A DNA stretch of 31,739 nucleotides, taken from assembly GCA_964386865.1 (NCBI GenBank), contig CAYLUN010000067.1:1-31739 (forward strand). The letters run 5' to 3'. Of this stretch, positions 31,732 to 31,739 are shown piece by piece. How positions within the stretch are numbered: the stretch's first letter is position 1; the number at the start of each line of letters is the position of its first letter. Made by a program: the position numbers and the translations under genes. Source of the DNA: CAYLUN01 sp964386865 (GTDB taxonomy: Bacteria; Verrucomicrobiota; Kiritimatiellia; RFP12; UBA1067). The notes under the pieces are model-generated. The model searched no databases and was not told the DNA's origin. It saw only the letters and a list, made by a program, of their open reading frames with translations.

Positions 31732-31739
31732 ATGAAATT
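31732..31739 (+). CDS. Possible start of a gene leaving the window
   Basis: Only ATG AAA TT is visible. It is called because of the promoter-like sequence just upstream and because the region between it and trmJ has no other use. No product can be named, and no Shine-Dalgarno is present. Confidence 0.3.

Noticed and set aside
1..31739. CRISPR array, rRNA, tRNA, insertion sequence or prophage
   Set aside because: No regular direct repeats with spacers, no rRNA or tRNA motifs, and no transposase, integrase or phage-type genes were seen.

Overview
The window is GC-rich, densely packed bacterial DNA read almost entirely from the minus strand. It carries 20 confident or likely protein genes, one 47-codon peptide gene, a partial gene at the left edge and a possible gene start at the right edge. 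The mix suggests a polysaccharide-degrading member of the PVC superphylum, most likely Kiritimatiellota or a relative in Verrucomicrobiota/Lentisphaerota. The reasons are a Tat-exported Gfo/Idh oxidoreductase, several large secreted glycosidase-like proteins, a secreted FAD oxidoreductase, a giant protein with autotransporter-associated beta-strand repeats and LamG modules, and a DUF502 membrane protein. This lineage is inferred from gene families; there is no rRNA in the window to test it.

Left part (1-5150, minus strand): a phenylacetate-CoA-ligase-like enzyme cut by the window edge, a Tat-exported Gfo/Idh/MocA oxidoreductase, a DUF2752 membrane protein and a secreted GH78 alpha-L-rhamnosidase whose 3' end overlaps the DUF2752 gene. 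A gene-free stretch (4791-5150) holds GC-rich palindromic repeats.

Riboflavin operon (5151-10522, minus): sigma70-type promoter, FMN riboswitch, intrinsic terminator, then ribBA, ribH, nusB, ribD, ribE and a PfkB-family sugar kinase coupled to ribE by an ATGA overlap. Together the rib genes encode the route from GTP plus ribulose 5-phosphate to riboflavin. All three longer intercistronic gaps contain RNA hairpins, and the two flanking nusB pair best in the minus-strand transcript.

Peptide-kinase pair (10529-11633, minus): a 47-residue peptide gene with a strong promoter and Shine-Dalgarno sequence, followed by an HPr-kinase-like protein with a P-loop. This is the best candidate for an undescribed system here. 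Next, on the plus strand, come manA (mannose-6-phosphate isomerase) and an M50 site-2-type protease coupled by ATGA, and then a convergent TetR-family regulator.

Right part (14674-31579, minus): one probable operon runs FAD-dependent oxidoreductase, 2-hydroxyacid dehydrogenase, tsaE, DUF502 protein, and a 1090-residue LamG plus GH42-like secreted protein. Upstream of it lies a roughly 1787-residue secreted repeat protein. Further upstream is a TrmJ/SpoU rRNA/tRNA 2'-O-methyltransferase gene followed 20 bases later by a 1056-residue secreted DUF6259-like putative glycosidase. A divergent promoter and ATG sit at the right edge. No tRNA, rRNA, CRISPR array or transposase was seen.
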